This document shows, one piece after another, positions 17,464 to 27,763 of a stretch of DNA of 64,000 nucleotides (the first letter of the stretch is position 1; every line of letters begins with the position of its first letter). Position numbers and translations under genes: made by a program. The notes under the pieces were generated by a model. The model made no database searches and was not told where the DNA came from. It worked only from the letters and a program-made list of their open reading frames with translations. The stretch is from NCBI GenBank assembly GCA_044223995.1, contig JBGALE010000001.1, positions 930,001 to 994,000 of the forward strand. Direction: 5' to 3'. This DNA comes from JACMLD01 sp044223995. Its GTDB lineage: Bacteria > Bacteroidota > Bacteroidia > Chitinophagales > Chitinophagaceae.

Positions 17464-20400
17464 ATGGCTATCAGAAAAGATAATAATCGTCAAAGAGCCA
17501 GTTTTACTTTTTCCAAAATCACCATTGGCCTTGCTTCGCCAGATAGTATCCTGGAAAGAAGCTTTGGTGAAGTGTTGAAGCCGGAAACCATCAACTACCG
17601 CACCTACAAACCCGAACGTGATGGTTTGTTTTGCGAGCGGATTTTCGGACCGGTAAAAGATTACGAATGCGCCTGCGGAAAGTATAAGCGTATCCGTTAT
17701 AAAGGTATCGTGTGCGACCGTTGCGGTGTGGAAGTTACCGAGAAGAAAGTACGCAGGGAGAGAATGGGCCACATCAAACTGGTGGTACCTGTTGTTCATA
17801 TCTGGTACTTCAAAAGTTTGCCCAATAAAATTGGTTACCTGCTCGGTGTTAGTTCCAAGAAACTGGAGACCATCGTTTATTACGAGCGTTATGTCGTAAT
17901 ACAGGGTGGTGTGAAAGAAAGCCTGAATACCGGCGACCTGCTGACAGAAGAAGAATACCTGGAGATATTAGATACACTTCCAAAAGATAACCAGTACCTG
18001 CCGGATGATGATCCCCAGAAGTTCATTGCCAAGATGGGTGCTGAAGCGGTGCATGATCTGCTGCAGCGCATTGACCTGGACAGCCTGAGTGCGCATTTGC
18101 GTCATGCTGCAGCCAATGAAACATCACAGCAACGTAAGGCCGATGCGCTGAAACGTTTGAGCGTGGTGGAAGCATTCCGCGATGCCAATTCAAGAATTAC
18201 CAACCGCCCCGAGTGGATGGTGATGCAATATATTCCTGTTATACCACCCGAGCTTCGTCCATTGGTTCCTTTGGACGGCGGCCGTTTTGCTTCATCTGAT
18301 TTGAACGACTTATACCGTCGTGTGATCATCCGTAACAACCGTTTGAAGCGTTTGCTTGAAATCAAAGCGCCGGAAGTCATCCTGCGTAATGAAAAACGTA
18401 TGTTGCAGGAAGCGATCGATTCATTGTTCGACAACAGCCGTAAATCAAATGCTGTAAAGGCAGAAGGCGGACGCGCGTTGAAATCTTTGAGCGATGTATT
18501 GAAAGGTAAACAGGGACGTTTCCGTCAAAACCTGTTGGGTAAACGTGTTGACTATTCAGGCCGTTCTGTAATCGTGGTAGGTCCTGAACTGAAATTGCAC
18601 GAGTGCGGTTTACCAAAAGATATGGCGGCAGAATTGTTCAAGCCATTTATTATCCGCAAACTGATTGAAAGAGGTATCGTAAAAACGGTGAAGAGTGCGA
18701 GGAAACTGGTAGATAAGAAAGAAGCCATCGTTTGGGATATCCTTGAAAATATTTTGAAAGGTCACCCGGTTATGTTAAACCGTGCCCCAACACTGCACAG
18801 GCTGTCTATCCAGGCTTTCCAGCCAAAACTGGTAGAAGGAAAAGCCATCCAGTTGCACCCGTTGGTATGTTCTGCGTTCAACGCTGACTTTGACGGTGAC
18901 CAGATGGCGGTACACGTGCCATTGAGCAATGCTGCCGTACTGGAAGCACAGTTACTGATGCTTTCTTCTCACAACATTTTGAACCCGCAGAATGGTACAC
19001 CTATCACCCTTCCTTCACAGGACATGGTATTGGGTCTGTATTACATTACCAAGGGTAAGAAATCAACTGATAAAGAAAAAGTACGCGGGGAAGGTATGGC
19101 CTTCTACAGCGCCGATGAGGTTATCATTGCTTACAATGAAGGACGCATTGACATGCACGCATGGATAAAGGTGAAAACCAATGTGCGTGAAAATGGCAAG
19201 CTGGTCAACAAGTTGATCGAAACAACTGTTGGACGGGTTATATTCAACCAGGCAGTTCCAAAAGAAGTGGGTTTTGTAAATACATTGCTCACCAAAAAAT
19301 CGCTTCGTGAAATCATCGGTGATATTACCACCATCACCAATGTTCCAAAGACGGCGAAATTCCTGGATGACATTAAACTGATTGGTTTCCGTACTGCATT
19401 CCAGGGTGGTCTGTCATTTAACGTAAATGACCTTATCATCCCGGATATGAAAGAGCAGTTGCTCGTGGGTGCGAAATCTGAAGTGGATGAGGTATGGGAC
19501 AACTATAACATGGGTCTTATCACCAATAACGAACGTTATAACCAGATTGTAGATATCTGGAGCCGTGTCGATACACGTATCACTGAAACATTGATCCGTG
19601 AACTGGCAAATGACAAACAGGGATTCAACTCTGTTTACATGATGCTTGACAGTGGTGCGCGTGGTTCCAAACAACAGATTAAACAGCTGGCAGGTATCAG
19701 GGGATTGATGGCAAAACCGAGAAAGAGCGGAAGCACTGGTTCGGAGATCATCGAAAACCCGATTCTTTCCAATTTCAAAGGTGGATTGAACGTATTGGAT
19801 TACTTCATCTCCACGCACGGTGCGCGTAAAGGTTTGGCCGATACCGCATTGAAAACTGCAGATGCCGGTTACCTGACACGTCGTTTGGTAGACGTTGCAC
19901 AGGATGTGGTGATTACAGAAGAAGATTGCGGAACACTGCGTGGTATCGCTACTTCAGCATTGAAAGATAATGAGGATATTGTTGAACCACTGGTAGACCG
20001 TATCGTGGGGCGTACTTCACTGCACAATGTTTACCATCCGCTGACAGACGAATTACTTGTGGGCGCTGGTGAACAAATTACAGAAGAGATTGGTCAGAAA
20101 ATAGAAGAAGCAGGTGTTGAAACCATTGAAATCCGTTCAGTACTGACTTGCGAAAGCAAGCGTGGCGTGTGCGTGAAATGTTATGGTAAAAACCTTGCGA
20201 CAGGTTATACAGCACAGCGTGGTGATGCAGTGGGTATCATTGCCGCACAATCCATCGGTGAGCCGGGTACACAGTTAACGCTCCGTACCTTCCACGTGGG
20301 TGGTGTTGCAGGTTCTGCCTCTGTTGAATCTTCACTCGTTGCAAAATTTGATGGAACCATCCAGTTCGATGGATTACGTACTGTAACCATGGAAAATATG

Positions 20401-21756
20401 GAAGGAAATAAAGTACAGGCTGTTATCGGCCGTACAGGTGAGGTGAGGATCATGGATGTGAAAAATGATCGTTTGCTCATTACCAATAACGTTCCGTATG
20501 GTGCGACACTGGTAGTGAAAGATGGTCAGAAAGTTAGCAAAGGTGATGTTATCTGTACATGGGATCCCTATAACAATGTAGTTGTTGCAGAGATCGCCGG
20601 TAATATCAAATTTGAAAACGTCATCGAAGGTGTTACCTACCGTGAAGAAGCTGATGAGCAAACAGGTCACCGCGAGAAAGTAGTTATCGAATCAAAAGAT
20701 AAAACCAAGATCCCTTCCATCCTTGTAGAAGGGAAAGAGATTAAATCTTACAACTTACCGGTTGGTAGCCATATCGTGATGGATGGTGGTGAAGAAGTAA
20801 GGGCCGGGCAGGTAATTGTAAAAATCCCGCGTGTGTTGGGTAAACTGAGGGATATCACGGGAGGTCTGCCAAGGGTAACGGAATTGTTTGAAGCACGTAA
20901 CCCTGCAAACCCTGCCATCGTTTCTGAAATTGATGGTGTGATTGCATTCGGTGCTATCAAACGCGGTAACCGCGAAATCGTGATTGAAGCAAAAGACGGT
21001 GTGGTGAAGAAATACCTCGTTCCGCTGACAAGACAAATCCTTGCACAGGATGGTGACTTTGTAAAAGCAGGTACGTCTTTGAGTGATGGTCAGACAGCAC
21101 CGGGTGATATCCTTTCCATCAAAGGCCCGTTTGCCGTTCAGGAATATGTGGTAAATGAAATCCAGGAAGTATATCGTTTGCAGGGTGTAAAAATCAACGA
21201 TAAGCACATTGAAGTTATCGTGCGCCAGATGATGAAGAAACTGGAAATCGTTGACCCGGGTGATACTAGGTTCCTTGAAGAAGATACTGTAGATAAATTC
21301 GAGTTCATTGAAGAGAACGACTTTATTTTCGATAAGAAAGTAGTGACTGAAGTAGGTGACAGCACGAAGATGAAAGCCGGACAAATTGTTACACTGCGTG
21401 AAGTAAGGGAAGAAAATTCCATTCTCCGCAGGGCCGACAAGAAGCTGGTGGAATACCGCGATGCAAAACCTGCCACCTCACAGCCATTGTTGCTGGGTAT
21501 TACCAAGGCATCACTGGGTACACAAAGCTGGATTTCTGCTGCTTCCTTCCAGGAAACAACAAAAGTACTGAGCTCTGCTGCCATCCAGGGCAAAACCGAC
21601 GATATGCTCGGTCTGAAAGAGAACGTTATCACAGGTCATGCTATCCCGGCCGGTACCGGTTTGCGTGAGTTTGACAATATGATTGTAGGCAGCAAGGAAG
21701 AATATGAATTGTTGCAAACCACCAGGGAAGCCATGAACTTCGATGATGATGAGTAA
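17464..21756 (+). CDS. rpoC: RNA polymerase beta' subunit
   Basis: 1430 residues, full length. The N-terminal zinc site (CACGKYKR and CDRCGVEV), the catalytic NADFDGDQMAVH loop, the second zinc site (CGTLRG and CESKRGVCVKCYG) and the trigger-loop/bridge region (QSIGEPGTQLTLRTFHVGG) are all present. It provides the catalytic Mg-binding aspartates. A strong terminator follows 26 bases after the stop. Confidence 0.98.
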   Translation: MAIRKDNNRQRASFTFSKITIGLASPDSILERSFGEVLKPETINYRTYKPERDGLFCERIFGPVKDYECACGKYKRIRYKGIVCDRCGVEVTEKKVRRERMGHIKLVVPVVHIWYFKSLPNKIGYLLGVSSKKLETIVYYERYVVIQGGVKESLNTGDLLTEEEYLEILDTLPKDNQYLPDDDPQKFIAKMGAEAVHDLLQRIDLDSLSAHLRHAAANETSQQRKADALKRLSVVEAFRDANSRITNRPEWMVMQYIPVIPPELRPLVPLDGGRFASSDLNDLYRRVIIRNNRLKRLLEIKAPEVILRNEKRMLQEAIDSLFDNSRKSNAVKAEGGRALKSLSDVLKGKQGRFRQNLLGKRVDYSGRSVIVVGPELKLHECGLPKDMAAELFKPFIIRKLIERGIVKTVKSARKLVDKKEAIVWDILENILKGHPVMLNRAPTLHRLSIQAFQPKLVEGKAIQLHPLVCSAFNADFDGDQMAVHVPLSNAAVLEAQLLMLSSHNILNPQNGTPITLPSQDMVLGLYYITKGKKSTDKEKVRGEGMAFYSADEVIIAYNEGRIDMHAWIKVKTNVRENGKLVNKLIETTVGRVIFNQAVPKEVGFVNTLLTKKSLREIIGDITTITNVPKTAKFLDDIKLIGFRTAFQGGLSFNVNDLIIPDMKEQLLVGAKSEVDEVWDNYNMGLITNNERYNQIVDIWSRVDTRITETLIRELANDKQGFNSVYMMLDSGARGSKQQIKQLAGIRGLMAKPRKSGSTGSEIIENPILSNFKGGLNVLDYFISTHGARKGLADTALKTADAGYLTRRLVDVAQDVVITEEDCGTLRGIATSALKDNEDIVEPLVDRIVGRTSLHNVYHPLTDELLVGAGEQITEEIGQKIEEAGVETIEIRSVLTCESKRGVCVKCYGKNLATGYTAQRGDAVGIIAAQSIGEPGTQLTLRTFHVGGVAGSASVESSLVAKFDGTIQFDGLRTVTMENMEGNKVQAVIGRTGEVRIMDVKNDRLLITNNVPYGATLVVKDGQKVSKGDVICTWDPYNNVVVAEIAGNIKFENVIEGVTYREEADEQTGHREKVVIESKDKTKIPSILVEGKEIKSYNLPVGSHIVMDGGEEVRAGQVIVKIPRVLGKLRDITGGLPRVTELFEARNPANPAIVSEIDGVIAFGAIKRGNREIVIEAKDGVVKKYLVPLTRQILAQDGDFVKAGTSLSDGQTAPGDILSIKGPFAVQEYVVNEIQEVYRLQGVKINDKHIEVIVRQMMKKLEIVDPGDTRFLEEDTVDKFEFIEENDFIFDKKVVTEVGDSTKMKAGQIVTLREVREENSILRRADKKLVEYRDAKPATSQPLLLGITKASLGTQSWISAASFQETTKVLSSAAIQGKTDDMLGLKENVITGHAIPAGTGLREFDNMIVGSKEEYELLQTTREAMNFDDDE

Positions 21757-21782
21757 TTGCAGATAAACATTCTAAGTATATC

Positions 21783-21814
21783 AAAAGCAGGAAGAAATCA
21801 CTTCCTGCTTTTTT
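21783..21814 (+). terminator. Intrinsic terminator of rpoBC
   Basis: Twelve-base perfect stem AAAAGCAGGAAG/CTTCCTGCTTTT with loop AAATCA, followed by further Ts. Confidence 0.93.
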
Positions 21815-21833
21815 ATTATAAGTATATAAGTTG

Positions 21834-21912
21834 CTATATTGCCAAACCTTCTCCTTTGCTAAAATTGTTAATTTAACACTTCTCTTTTTAACAAAGATTC
21901 TATATTGCCAAA
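21834..21912 (+). repeat. Short direct repeat ahead of the OmpH-like gene
   Basis: CTATATTGCCAAA occurs at 21834-21846 and again at 21900-21912, 66 bases apart, the second copy ending 12 bases before the OmpH-like ATG. It could be a paired regulator site or a chance repeat. Confidence 0.4.
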
Positions 21913-21924
21913 AATACAAATAGC

Positions 21925-22527
21925 ATGAAGCAACTCTCTACTATATTAAGTGCTGCTGCCTTACTGGTATCCGGAATCGTGCTGTACCTGCAATTGTCGG
22001 AAAAGAAAATGCCGGCTGCTTCCAATGAGCGCAGCAGTGTAGTACACCAGGAAGGAACAGCATCGGGAAGCTTCAAAATTGCCTATTTTGATATCGATTC
22101 CATTGAGAATAATTGCCAGTATTTTAAAGATGCCCTGAATGCCATCAAGGATAAGGAAGAGTCGCTCAACAATGAATTACAGGTCCGCGACAGGGCCAAC
22201 AAAAAGAAAATGCAGGAATGGCAATTGAAAGCGAATACCATGTCGCAAAGCGAAACGGAAGCTGCCAACCGCGAATACCAGCAAATGCAACAGGAAATGG
22301 CCAACCGCCGTGCGGAAATGCAGCAAACCATGGAATCACTCAAAAGTGACGAAATGAATAAAATAAGAAAGCGCCTCGAAAGCTTCCTGAAAGACTATAA
22401 TAAAGACAACCGTTATAATTTCATCTTTTCCTATACGCCGGAATTTATGTTTTACCGCGACAGCCTCTATAATATCACCGGCGATGTAGTCAAAGGATTG
22501 AATGAAAATTATAAGAAGAAGGATTAA
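21925..22527 (+). CDS. OmpH/Skp-family periplasmic chaperone-like protein
   Basis: 200 residues. An N-terminal hydrophobic segment (about 5-25, ILSAAALLVSGIVLYLQL) acts as signal or membrane anchor. The sequence then follows the Skp/OmpH layout: a short strand KIAYFDIDSIENN, two long charged coiled-coil helices (about 65-150, rich in Q, E, K, M) and a closing strand YNFIFSYTPEFMFYRD. Skp-like proteins hold unfolded outer-membrane proteins in the periplasm. It is a single-gene unit between two terminators. Confidence 0.8.
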   Translation: MKQLSTILSAAALLVSGIVLYLQLSEKKMPAASNERSSVVHQEGTASGSFKIAYFDIDSIENNCQYFKDALNAIKDKEESLNNELQVRDRANKKKMQEWQLKANTMSQSETEAANREYQQMQQEMANRRAEMQQTMESLKSDEMNKIRKRLESFLKDYNKDNRYNFIFSYTPEFMFYRDSLYNITGDVVKGLNENYKKKD

Positions 22528-22534
22528 CTCGTTG

Positions 22535-22559
22535 TGCCATCCAAACGGATGGCATTTTT
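22535..22559 (+). terminator. Intrinsic terminator of the OmpH-like gene
   Basis: Stem TGCCATCC/GGATGGCA with an AAAC loop and TTTTT tail, seven bases after the stop codon. Confidence 0.9.
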
Positions 22560-22625
22560 CTTTACTGCCTGCACCATTGGTATTTACATGCAGATTTCCT
22601 TATCTTCAAGTTACATTATACGCTT

Positions 22626-24056
22626 ATGGCAGAACAAACAACGTCCTCCTTCAAACCATCCCTCGGTCTTTTGGATGCTACCATGATTGTGGCGGGCTCT
22701 ATGATTGGCTCCGGGATTTTTATTGTCAGTGCAGATATCACGCGGAACGTGGGCAGTGGGGGTTGGTTAATTTTTGTCTGGCTTATCACTGGTTTTATGA
22801 CGCTGACGGCGGCAGTAAGTTATGGTGAGTTAAGCGCCATGTACCCAAAAGCAGGAGGACAATATGTATACCTCAAGGAGGCATTTAATCCACTGGCCGG
22901 ATTTCTATATGGCTGGAGTTTTTTTGCTGTTATCCAAACAGCTACCATTGCCGCCGTAGGTGTGGCTTTCTCTAAGTTTGCCGGAACATTCTTTCACATA
23001 TTAGAAATGAAAGACGATAATATCCTGTTTCACCTGGGTGCTTTTAAAGTGTACCCTGCACAGTTATTGTCCATTGCACTGATCATATTTCTTACCTATA
23101 TCAATACCAAAGGAATCAAGGGTGGCAAATACATTCAGACAACATTCACCATCACCAAATTGCTTTCTTTGTTTGGGCTGATTGTATTTGGTTTTTTACT
23201 CGCTGCAAAGTCAGAAATATGGCATGCCAACTGGCAGGATGCGTGGAAGATGAAAAGCCTGAGCAGCACCGGCGGCTCTACACCGATTGTGGGCACAGCG
23301 GTACTCGGCGCTATTGCAGCAGCGATGGTAGGTTCCATATTCAGCAGCGACTCCTGGAACAATGTGACCTTTATTGCCGGGGAAATAAAAAATCCGAAAA
23401 AGAATATAGGACTTAGCCTTTTTTTGGGAACATTTATCGTCACCATCATTTATGTTACCACCAACCTGATGTATATGAGTGTGCTGCCGCTGAATGATAT
23501 CGCCTTTGCACAGCAGGACAGGGTAGCGGTAACAGCATCCCATGCTATTTTTGGTGACATTGGTACCTATGTTATTGCGGTCATGATTATGATATCCACC
23601 TTTGGGTGCAATAATGGTTTAATACTGGCAGGTGCAAGGGTGTATTATACGATGGCACTGGATGGATTGTTTTTCCGTAAAGCAGGTACGCTGAATAAAA
23701 ATGCAGTACCCGAATGGGCACTGTGGGCACAATGTGTTTTTGCGTCGGTGTTATGCCTGAGTGGTAAATATGGCGACCTGCTTGATATGGTCGCTTTTGT
23801 TGTCGTGGTATTTTATGTGCTGACGATAATCGGCATTTTTGTATTACGAAAAAAGAAACCCGGTATGGAAAGGCCGTACAAGGCATTTGGTTACCCTATA
23901 TTGCCCGCGATTTATATTGTAATGGGTATTGCATTTTGCATTGCGCTGATAATTCAAAAACCAGGATATGCAGGTGTTGGATTGGCGATTACCTTGTTGG
24001 GAATACCCATTTATTATATCGCCATGGGAAGTAAAAAATCGTTGAGCAACCCATAA
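22626..24056 (+). CDS. APC-superfamily amino-acid permease
   Basis: 476 residues with about twelve membrane segments. TM1 carries the APC motif MIVAGSMIGSGIFIVSADI (unwound GSGIF substrate site) and the first cytoplasmic loop has ELSAMYPKAGGQYVYLKEAF, typical of LAT/amino-acid-polyamine-organocation transporters. It probably moves amino acids across the inner membrane by antiport or proton symport; specificity is unknown. The downstream kinase gene starts 24 bases after its stop. Confidence 0.85.
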   Translation: MAEQTTSSFKPSLGLLDATMIVAGSMIGSGIFIVSADITRNVGSGGWLIFVWLITGFMTLTAAVSYGELSAMYPKAGGQYVYLKEAFNPLAGFLYGWSFFAVIQTATIAAVGVAFSKFAGTFFHILEMKDDNILFHLGAFKVYPAQLLSIALIIFLTYINTKGIKGGKYIQTTFTITKLLSLFGLIVFGFLLAAKSEIWHANWQDAWKMKSLSSTGGSTPIVGTAVLGAIAAAMVGSIFSSDSWNNVTFIAGEIKNPKKNIGLSLFLGTFIVTIIYVTTNLMYMSVLPLNDIAFAQQDRVAVTASHAIFGDIGTYVIAVMIMISTFGCNNGLILAGARVYYTMALDGLFFRKAGTLNKNAVPEWALWAQCVFASVLCLSGKYGDLLDMVAFVVVVFYVLTIIGIFVLRKKKPGMERPYKAFGYPILPAIYIVMGIAFCIALIIQKPGYAGVGLAITLLGIPIYYIAMGSKKSLSNP

Positions 24057-24080
24057 GGGTTTTAAAAAAGTCGTTTGACA

Positions 24081-25067
24081 ATGGATTTTGATAGTTTATT
24101 TAAACGTTTTTCCTCCGTTAAGGTTGGAGTGATCGGGGATGTCATGCTCGACACCTATTGGTGGGGGCATGTGGAACGCATATCGCCGGAAGCGCCAGTA
24201 CCTGTGGTAACACTTGATAAAAGAGAACTGCGCATCGGCGGCGCCGGTAATGTAGCGCTCAACCTGGTTTCGCTGGGTGCACCGACCAGTATATTTTCTG
24301 TAATGGGTGAAGATGAACCGGGTAAGCAACTCGATCAAATGTTGCAGGAAAGCGGCATTGATACTTCCTATATTATTTGCAGCCATACAAGAAAGACGAC
24401 CAATAAAACACGCATCATCAGCCGCAACCAGCAAATGATGCGGCTCGACTCTGAAACCGTAGATGACTTGGTGAAAGAAGCAGAAGATGCCTTGCTGGAA
24501 AGAGTGAGCGATTATATTAAAAAAGAAAAACCCTCCGTCATCATTTTCGAAGATTATAATAAAGGGGTGCTGACGGAAAGGCTGATAAGAGAAGTGATTG
24601 CATTGTGTAAACAGCATTCGGTATTAACGGCTGTTGATCCCAAGCGAAAGAATTTTTTCTGCTATAAAGATGTTACGATTTTTAAACCCAACCTGAAAGA
24701 AGTAAAGGAAGGGTTAAACCTGTTACTGGAAGATGTCAATGTTGCTTCGCTCAATGCCATACATGCACAATTGAAAGAATTACTGAATCATGAAATTTCT
24801 TTCATCACGCTTTCAGAAAAAGGGGTGTTTTATGAAAATGATGAACGTTCCGGTATCATACCTACTCATATCCGCAATATAGCCGATGTATCCGGTGCAG
24901 GCGATACGGTGATAGCGGTTGCTTCATTATTGTATGCAGCCACAAAAGATGTGCAACTAATGTCGGAAGTAGCCAATATTGCCGGCGGACTTGTTTGTGA
25001 AGAAGTGGGTACCGTGGCCATCAATAAGAACAAGCTATTGCAGGAATGTAAACTACTGGTGAAATGA
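24081..25067 (+). CDS. PfkB-family kinase, D-glycero-D-manno-heptose-7-phosphate kinase type
   Basis: 328 residues from the ATG at 24081. The N-terminus (VGVIGDVMLDTYWWGHVERISPEAP) and GGAGNVALNLVSLGA match the kinase domain of HldE/RfaE, and VSGAGDT near 270 is the PfkB catalytic signature. This type makes heptose-1,7-bisphosphate for ADP-heptose synthesis. The second HldE domain (nucleotidyltransferase) is absent, so it would be a single-domain enzyme (HldA-like or rfaE1), with the partner encoded elsewhere. The flanking permease and isoaspartyl peptidase do not explain its role. Confidence 0.75.
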   Translation: MDFDSLFKRFSSVKVGVIGDVMLDTYWWGHVERISPEAPVPVVTLDKRELRIGGAGNVALNLVSLGAPTSIFSVMGEDEPGKQLDQMLQESGIDTSYIICSHTRKTTNKTRIISRNQQMMRLDSETVDDLVKEAEDALLERVSDYIKKEKPSVIIFEDYNKGVLTERLIREVIALCKQHSVLTAVDPKRKNFFCYKDVTIFKPNLKEVKEGLNLLLEDVNVASLNAIHAQLKELLNHEISFITLSEKGVFYENDERSGIIPTHIRNIADVSGAGDTVIAVASLLYAATKDVQLMSEVANIAGGLVCEEVGTVAINKNKLLQECKLLVK

Positions 25068-25215
25068 TGCTGCAGGATATCTCCATTGTCATTCATCACT
25101 TTCCAATAAATCACATAGTCGTTTAAACCCTGTTTAAACAGCTTCCCTAATAATTCGAAAATGTGCTGGGTCAATTTGGCTAACTTAGCCCGTTTGTAAA
25201 GTTATATAATCATTT

Positions 25216-26163
25216 ATGGGACATATCACCCTCGCAATACATGGCGGTGCGGGAACCATCTTACAGGAAGACATGACACTTGAGCTGGAAGCGGCTTATC
25301 TAAAAGGTTTGCGCGATGCATTGGATGCTGGTTATACCGTACTTGAAAAAGCAGGTTCGGCAGTGGATGCCGTAAAAGCAGCCATGGTTGTTTTGGAAGA
25401 CAATATATTATTCAATGCAGGAAGAGGTTCCGTATTTACAAAGAAAGGCATACAGGAAATGGATGCTGCCATTATGGATGGTAAAACACTGGATGCAGGT
25501 GCAGTGGCAGCGGTCCGTAATGTACGCAACCCCATTGAGCTGGCTGCTGCAGTGATGCACAACAGTGATCATATTTTTTTGTGTGGAGAAGGTGCCAATG
25601 ATTTTGCCATCAAACAAGGTGTGAAACTAGAACCCGATGAATATTTCTTTTCCCAGTTTCGTTATGATCAGTGGAAAGCCATGCGCGATTCAGATAATTA
25701 TGCACTCGACCATACACAACTGCCGGAAGAAGAGCTGATGAAGGATAAAAAATTTGGTACAGTGGGCGCCGTAGCATGCGATCAGCAAGGCAATATTGCT
25801 GCTGCTACGAGTACAGGTGGCATGACCAATAAGCAATACGGACGCATTGGTGACAGCCCCATGATTGGTGCGGGAACTTATGCTAATAATAAAACCTGCG
25901 CCATCAGTTGTACGGGCCATGGTGAAATGTTTATCCAGGCAGTCGCAGCGTATGATGTCAGCGCATTGATGGAATATAAAAGCATGACCCTGCAGGAAGC
26001 TATGGAAGAAGTGGTCAATAAAAAACTGGTCAGCATCAAAGGAGAAGGCGGTATGATTGGTGTGGATGCCGGTGGCAAATTTGCCCTGGTATTTAACAGC
26101 GCCGGTATGTACCGTGCGGCACGCAGCAGCGATGGCAGCAATGAAGTAGCCATCTACCGGTAG
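25216..26163 (+). CDS. Isoaspartyl peptidase/L-asparaginase (plant-type Ntn hydrolase)
   Basis: 315 residues. The N-terminus LAIHGGAGTI and the autocleavage site KFGTVGAVACD (nucleophile Thr182) are diagnostic of type 2 asparaginases (family T2), as are ATSTGGMTNK (about 197-206) and GDSPMIGAGTYA. The precursor self-cleaves before Thr182 into alpha and beta subunits and hydrolyses isoaspartyl dipeptides or asparagine. No signal peptide is present, so the protein is cytoplasmic. Confidence 0.9.
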   Translation: MGHITLAIHGGAGTILQEDMTLELEAAYLKGLRDALDAGYTVLEKAGSAVDAVKAAMVVLEDNILFNAGRGSVFTKKGIQEMDAAIMDGKTLDAGAVAAVRNVRNPIELAAAVMHNSDHIFLCGEGANDFAIKQGVKLEPDEYFFSQFRYDQWKAMRDSDNYALDHTQLPEEELMKDKKFGTVGAVACDQQGNIAAATSTGGMTNKQYGRIGDSPMIGAGTYANNKTCAISCTGHGEMFIQAVAAYDVSALMEYKSMTLQEAMEEVVNKKLVSIKGEGGMIGVDAGGKFALVFNSAGMYRAARSSDGSNEVAIYR

Positions 26164-26222
26164 TTTTGATATTTCCCCTTGTATCTATATAAATCTAGCG
26201 GCTTTATTGCTATTTTGCAGGC

Positions 26223-26930
26223 ATGGAAAAATATGCCGTCATTGTCGCGGGAGGTTCAGGTCTTCGGATGGGTACTACCATTCCAAAACAATTCCTTGAA
26301 TTGAGCGGCCGGCCGGTATTGTGGCATACACTAACGGCTTTCCTCAAAGCATTCGATGATATACAAATCATACTGGTGTTGCCCGAGCTTCATGTTGAAA
26401 CCGGTTTATCCATTGCACGCAGCACCATGGATCCCGATCGGATAGGCATTACAACTGGCGGCGAAACCCGTTTTCATTCTGTACAAAATGGTTTGTCGCA
26501 TATACATCGCCATTCCATTGTATTTGTACATGATGGTGTACGGTGCCTGTTATCTCCTTCACTGATACAACGCTGTTATGATGAAGCCGTCGAAAATGGT
26601 AATGCCATACCAGCCATGTATGCAGTGGACTCCATCAGGATTGAAACTTTTAATGGCAATGAACTGATTGACCGCAACCGTGTACGCATTATTCAAACAC
26701 CGCAAACTTTTTATTCTGATATTATCAAAGCCGCATTTGAACAGGATTATGATGAATCATTTACAGACGAAGCAACCGTAGTAGAAAGGCTGGGTGTAAA
26801 AATAAATTTAATAGAAGGGGAGGCCAGTAATATCAAAATAACCAGGCCGATGGATTTACTGGTGGCTGAAAAGATTTTAGAGGAAAGGCAATTTAATTCG
26901 GGCAGCGATTCCTGGTACCAACTCGCGTAA
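26223..26930 (+). CDS. ispD: 2-C-methyl-D-erythritol 4-phosphate cytidylyltransferase
   Basis: 235 residues. The N-terminal nucleotide-binding motif IVAGGSGLRMGTTIPKQFLEL (CTP site) and the FVHDGVRCLLS and QTPQTF motifs identify IspD, the third step of the MEP isoprenoid pathway. Length is normal. The stop overlaps the start of the downstream methyltransferase by one base (TAATG). A CDP-ribitol/TarI-type activity cannot be excluded but the overall pattern fits IspD. Confidence 0.88.
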   Translation: MEKYAVIVAGGSGLRMGTTIPKQFLELSGRPVLWHTLTAFLKAFDDIQIILVLPELHVETGLSIARSTMDPDRIGITTGGETRFHSVQNGLSHIHRHSIVFVHDGVRCLLSPSLIQRCYDEAVENGNAIPAMYAVDSIRIETFNGNELIDRNRVRIIQTPQTFYSDIIKAAFEQDYDESFTDEATVVERLGVKINLIEGEASNIKITRPMDLLVAEKILEERQFNSGSDSWYQLA

Positions 26931-27763
26931 TGAATCCCATCATTAAAAATATACTGAAGCGCGGCGGGATCTATCATCCTATTCAATCTTTTTACAGGGG
27001 ATCACTGCGAACTTTCAATAGATGGTATTACCGCGCGAAATATGCAAAATACAAAGGCCCGGGATATACCTGCAATTTTTGCAATGCTTCTTATTCCAAA
27101 TTTGTTCCCTGGCATCCTGCCAGCGCCAACAGGGCTGCAATAGAGCGAAACCAGGTGGTAGCAGGCTATGGTGAAAATATTATTTGCCCCAATTGTCTAT
27201 CCACGGCGAGGGAACGACTGGTATTGTGTATGTTTCAAAATGAACTACCGGTTGAAGGAAAAAAAATATTTCACCTCTCACCCGAAAAACATATACTGGA
27301 TTATTTAAAAGAAAGGGCGAATGTTGTATCAGCAGATTATTATCCCGGCTTTTATAAAAATATCGATGCACACGTGCAGTTTGCTGATGCAACAGCGCTG
27401 GCATTTGACAATGAAACTTTTGATATCGTTATAGCTAATCATGTGATGGAACATATCCCTGCTGATACTAAAGCGATGCGTGAAATATACCGTGTACTGA
27501 AACCTGGTGGAAGGGCGATGCTGCAGGTTCCCTTTTCCACTTTTTTACCTGCAACTATTGAAGATCCCGGTATCAATGATCCCAAACGTCAATCTGCCTT
27601 ATTCGGTCAGCATGATCATGTCAGGATATACAGCCTGCAGGAATATATAAAGCGGTTGCGGGATACCGGTTTCAAAGTGGAGTATATCAGCCCGGAACAA
27701 CTGGCAGCATACCGGCAATATGCTACACAGCCTGCAGAGGGATTCCTGCGCATTATGAAATAA
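26930..27763 (+). CDS. Zinc-ribbon class I methyltransferase
   Basis: 277 residues. An N-terminal four-cysteine motif (C48, C51, C86, C89: CNFC and CPNC) probably binds zinc. A Methyltransf_11 domain follows, with FDIVIANHVMEHI, a typical motif IV/post-I region, and VLKPGGRAML. The substrate is unknown; members with this layout often occur in polysaccharide loci. It is coupled to ispD by a one-base overlap and its 3' end overlaps the convergent FemAB-like gene by 11 bases. Confidence 0.7.
   Translation: MNPIIKNILKRGGIYHPIQSFYRGSLRTFNRWYYRAKYAKYKGPGYTCNFCNASYSKFVPWHPASANRAAIERNQVVAGYGENIICPNCLSTARERLVLCMFQNELPVEGKKIFHLSPEKHILDYLKERANVVSADYYPGFYKNIDAHVQFADATALAFDNETFDIVIANHVMEHIPADTKAMREIYRVLKPGGRAMLQVPFSTFLPATIEDPGINDPKRQSALFGQHDHVRIYSLQEYIKRLRDTGFKVEYISPEQLAAYRQYATQPAEGFLRIMK

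Noticed and set aside
20755..21384. 209-codon frame antisense to rpoC
   Set aside because: Same reason: a shadow of the rpoC reading frame without domain or start signals.
22502..22828. 108-codon plus-strand frame across the OmpH-like terminator
   Set aside because: It crosses a clear intrinsic terminator and overlaps the permease start in another frame.
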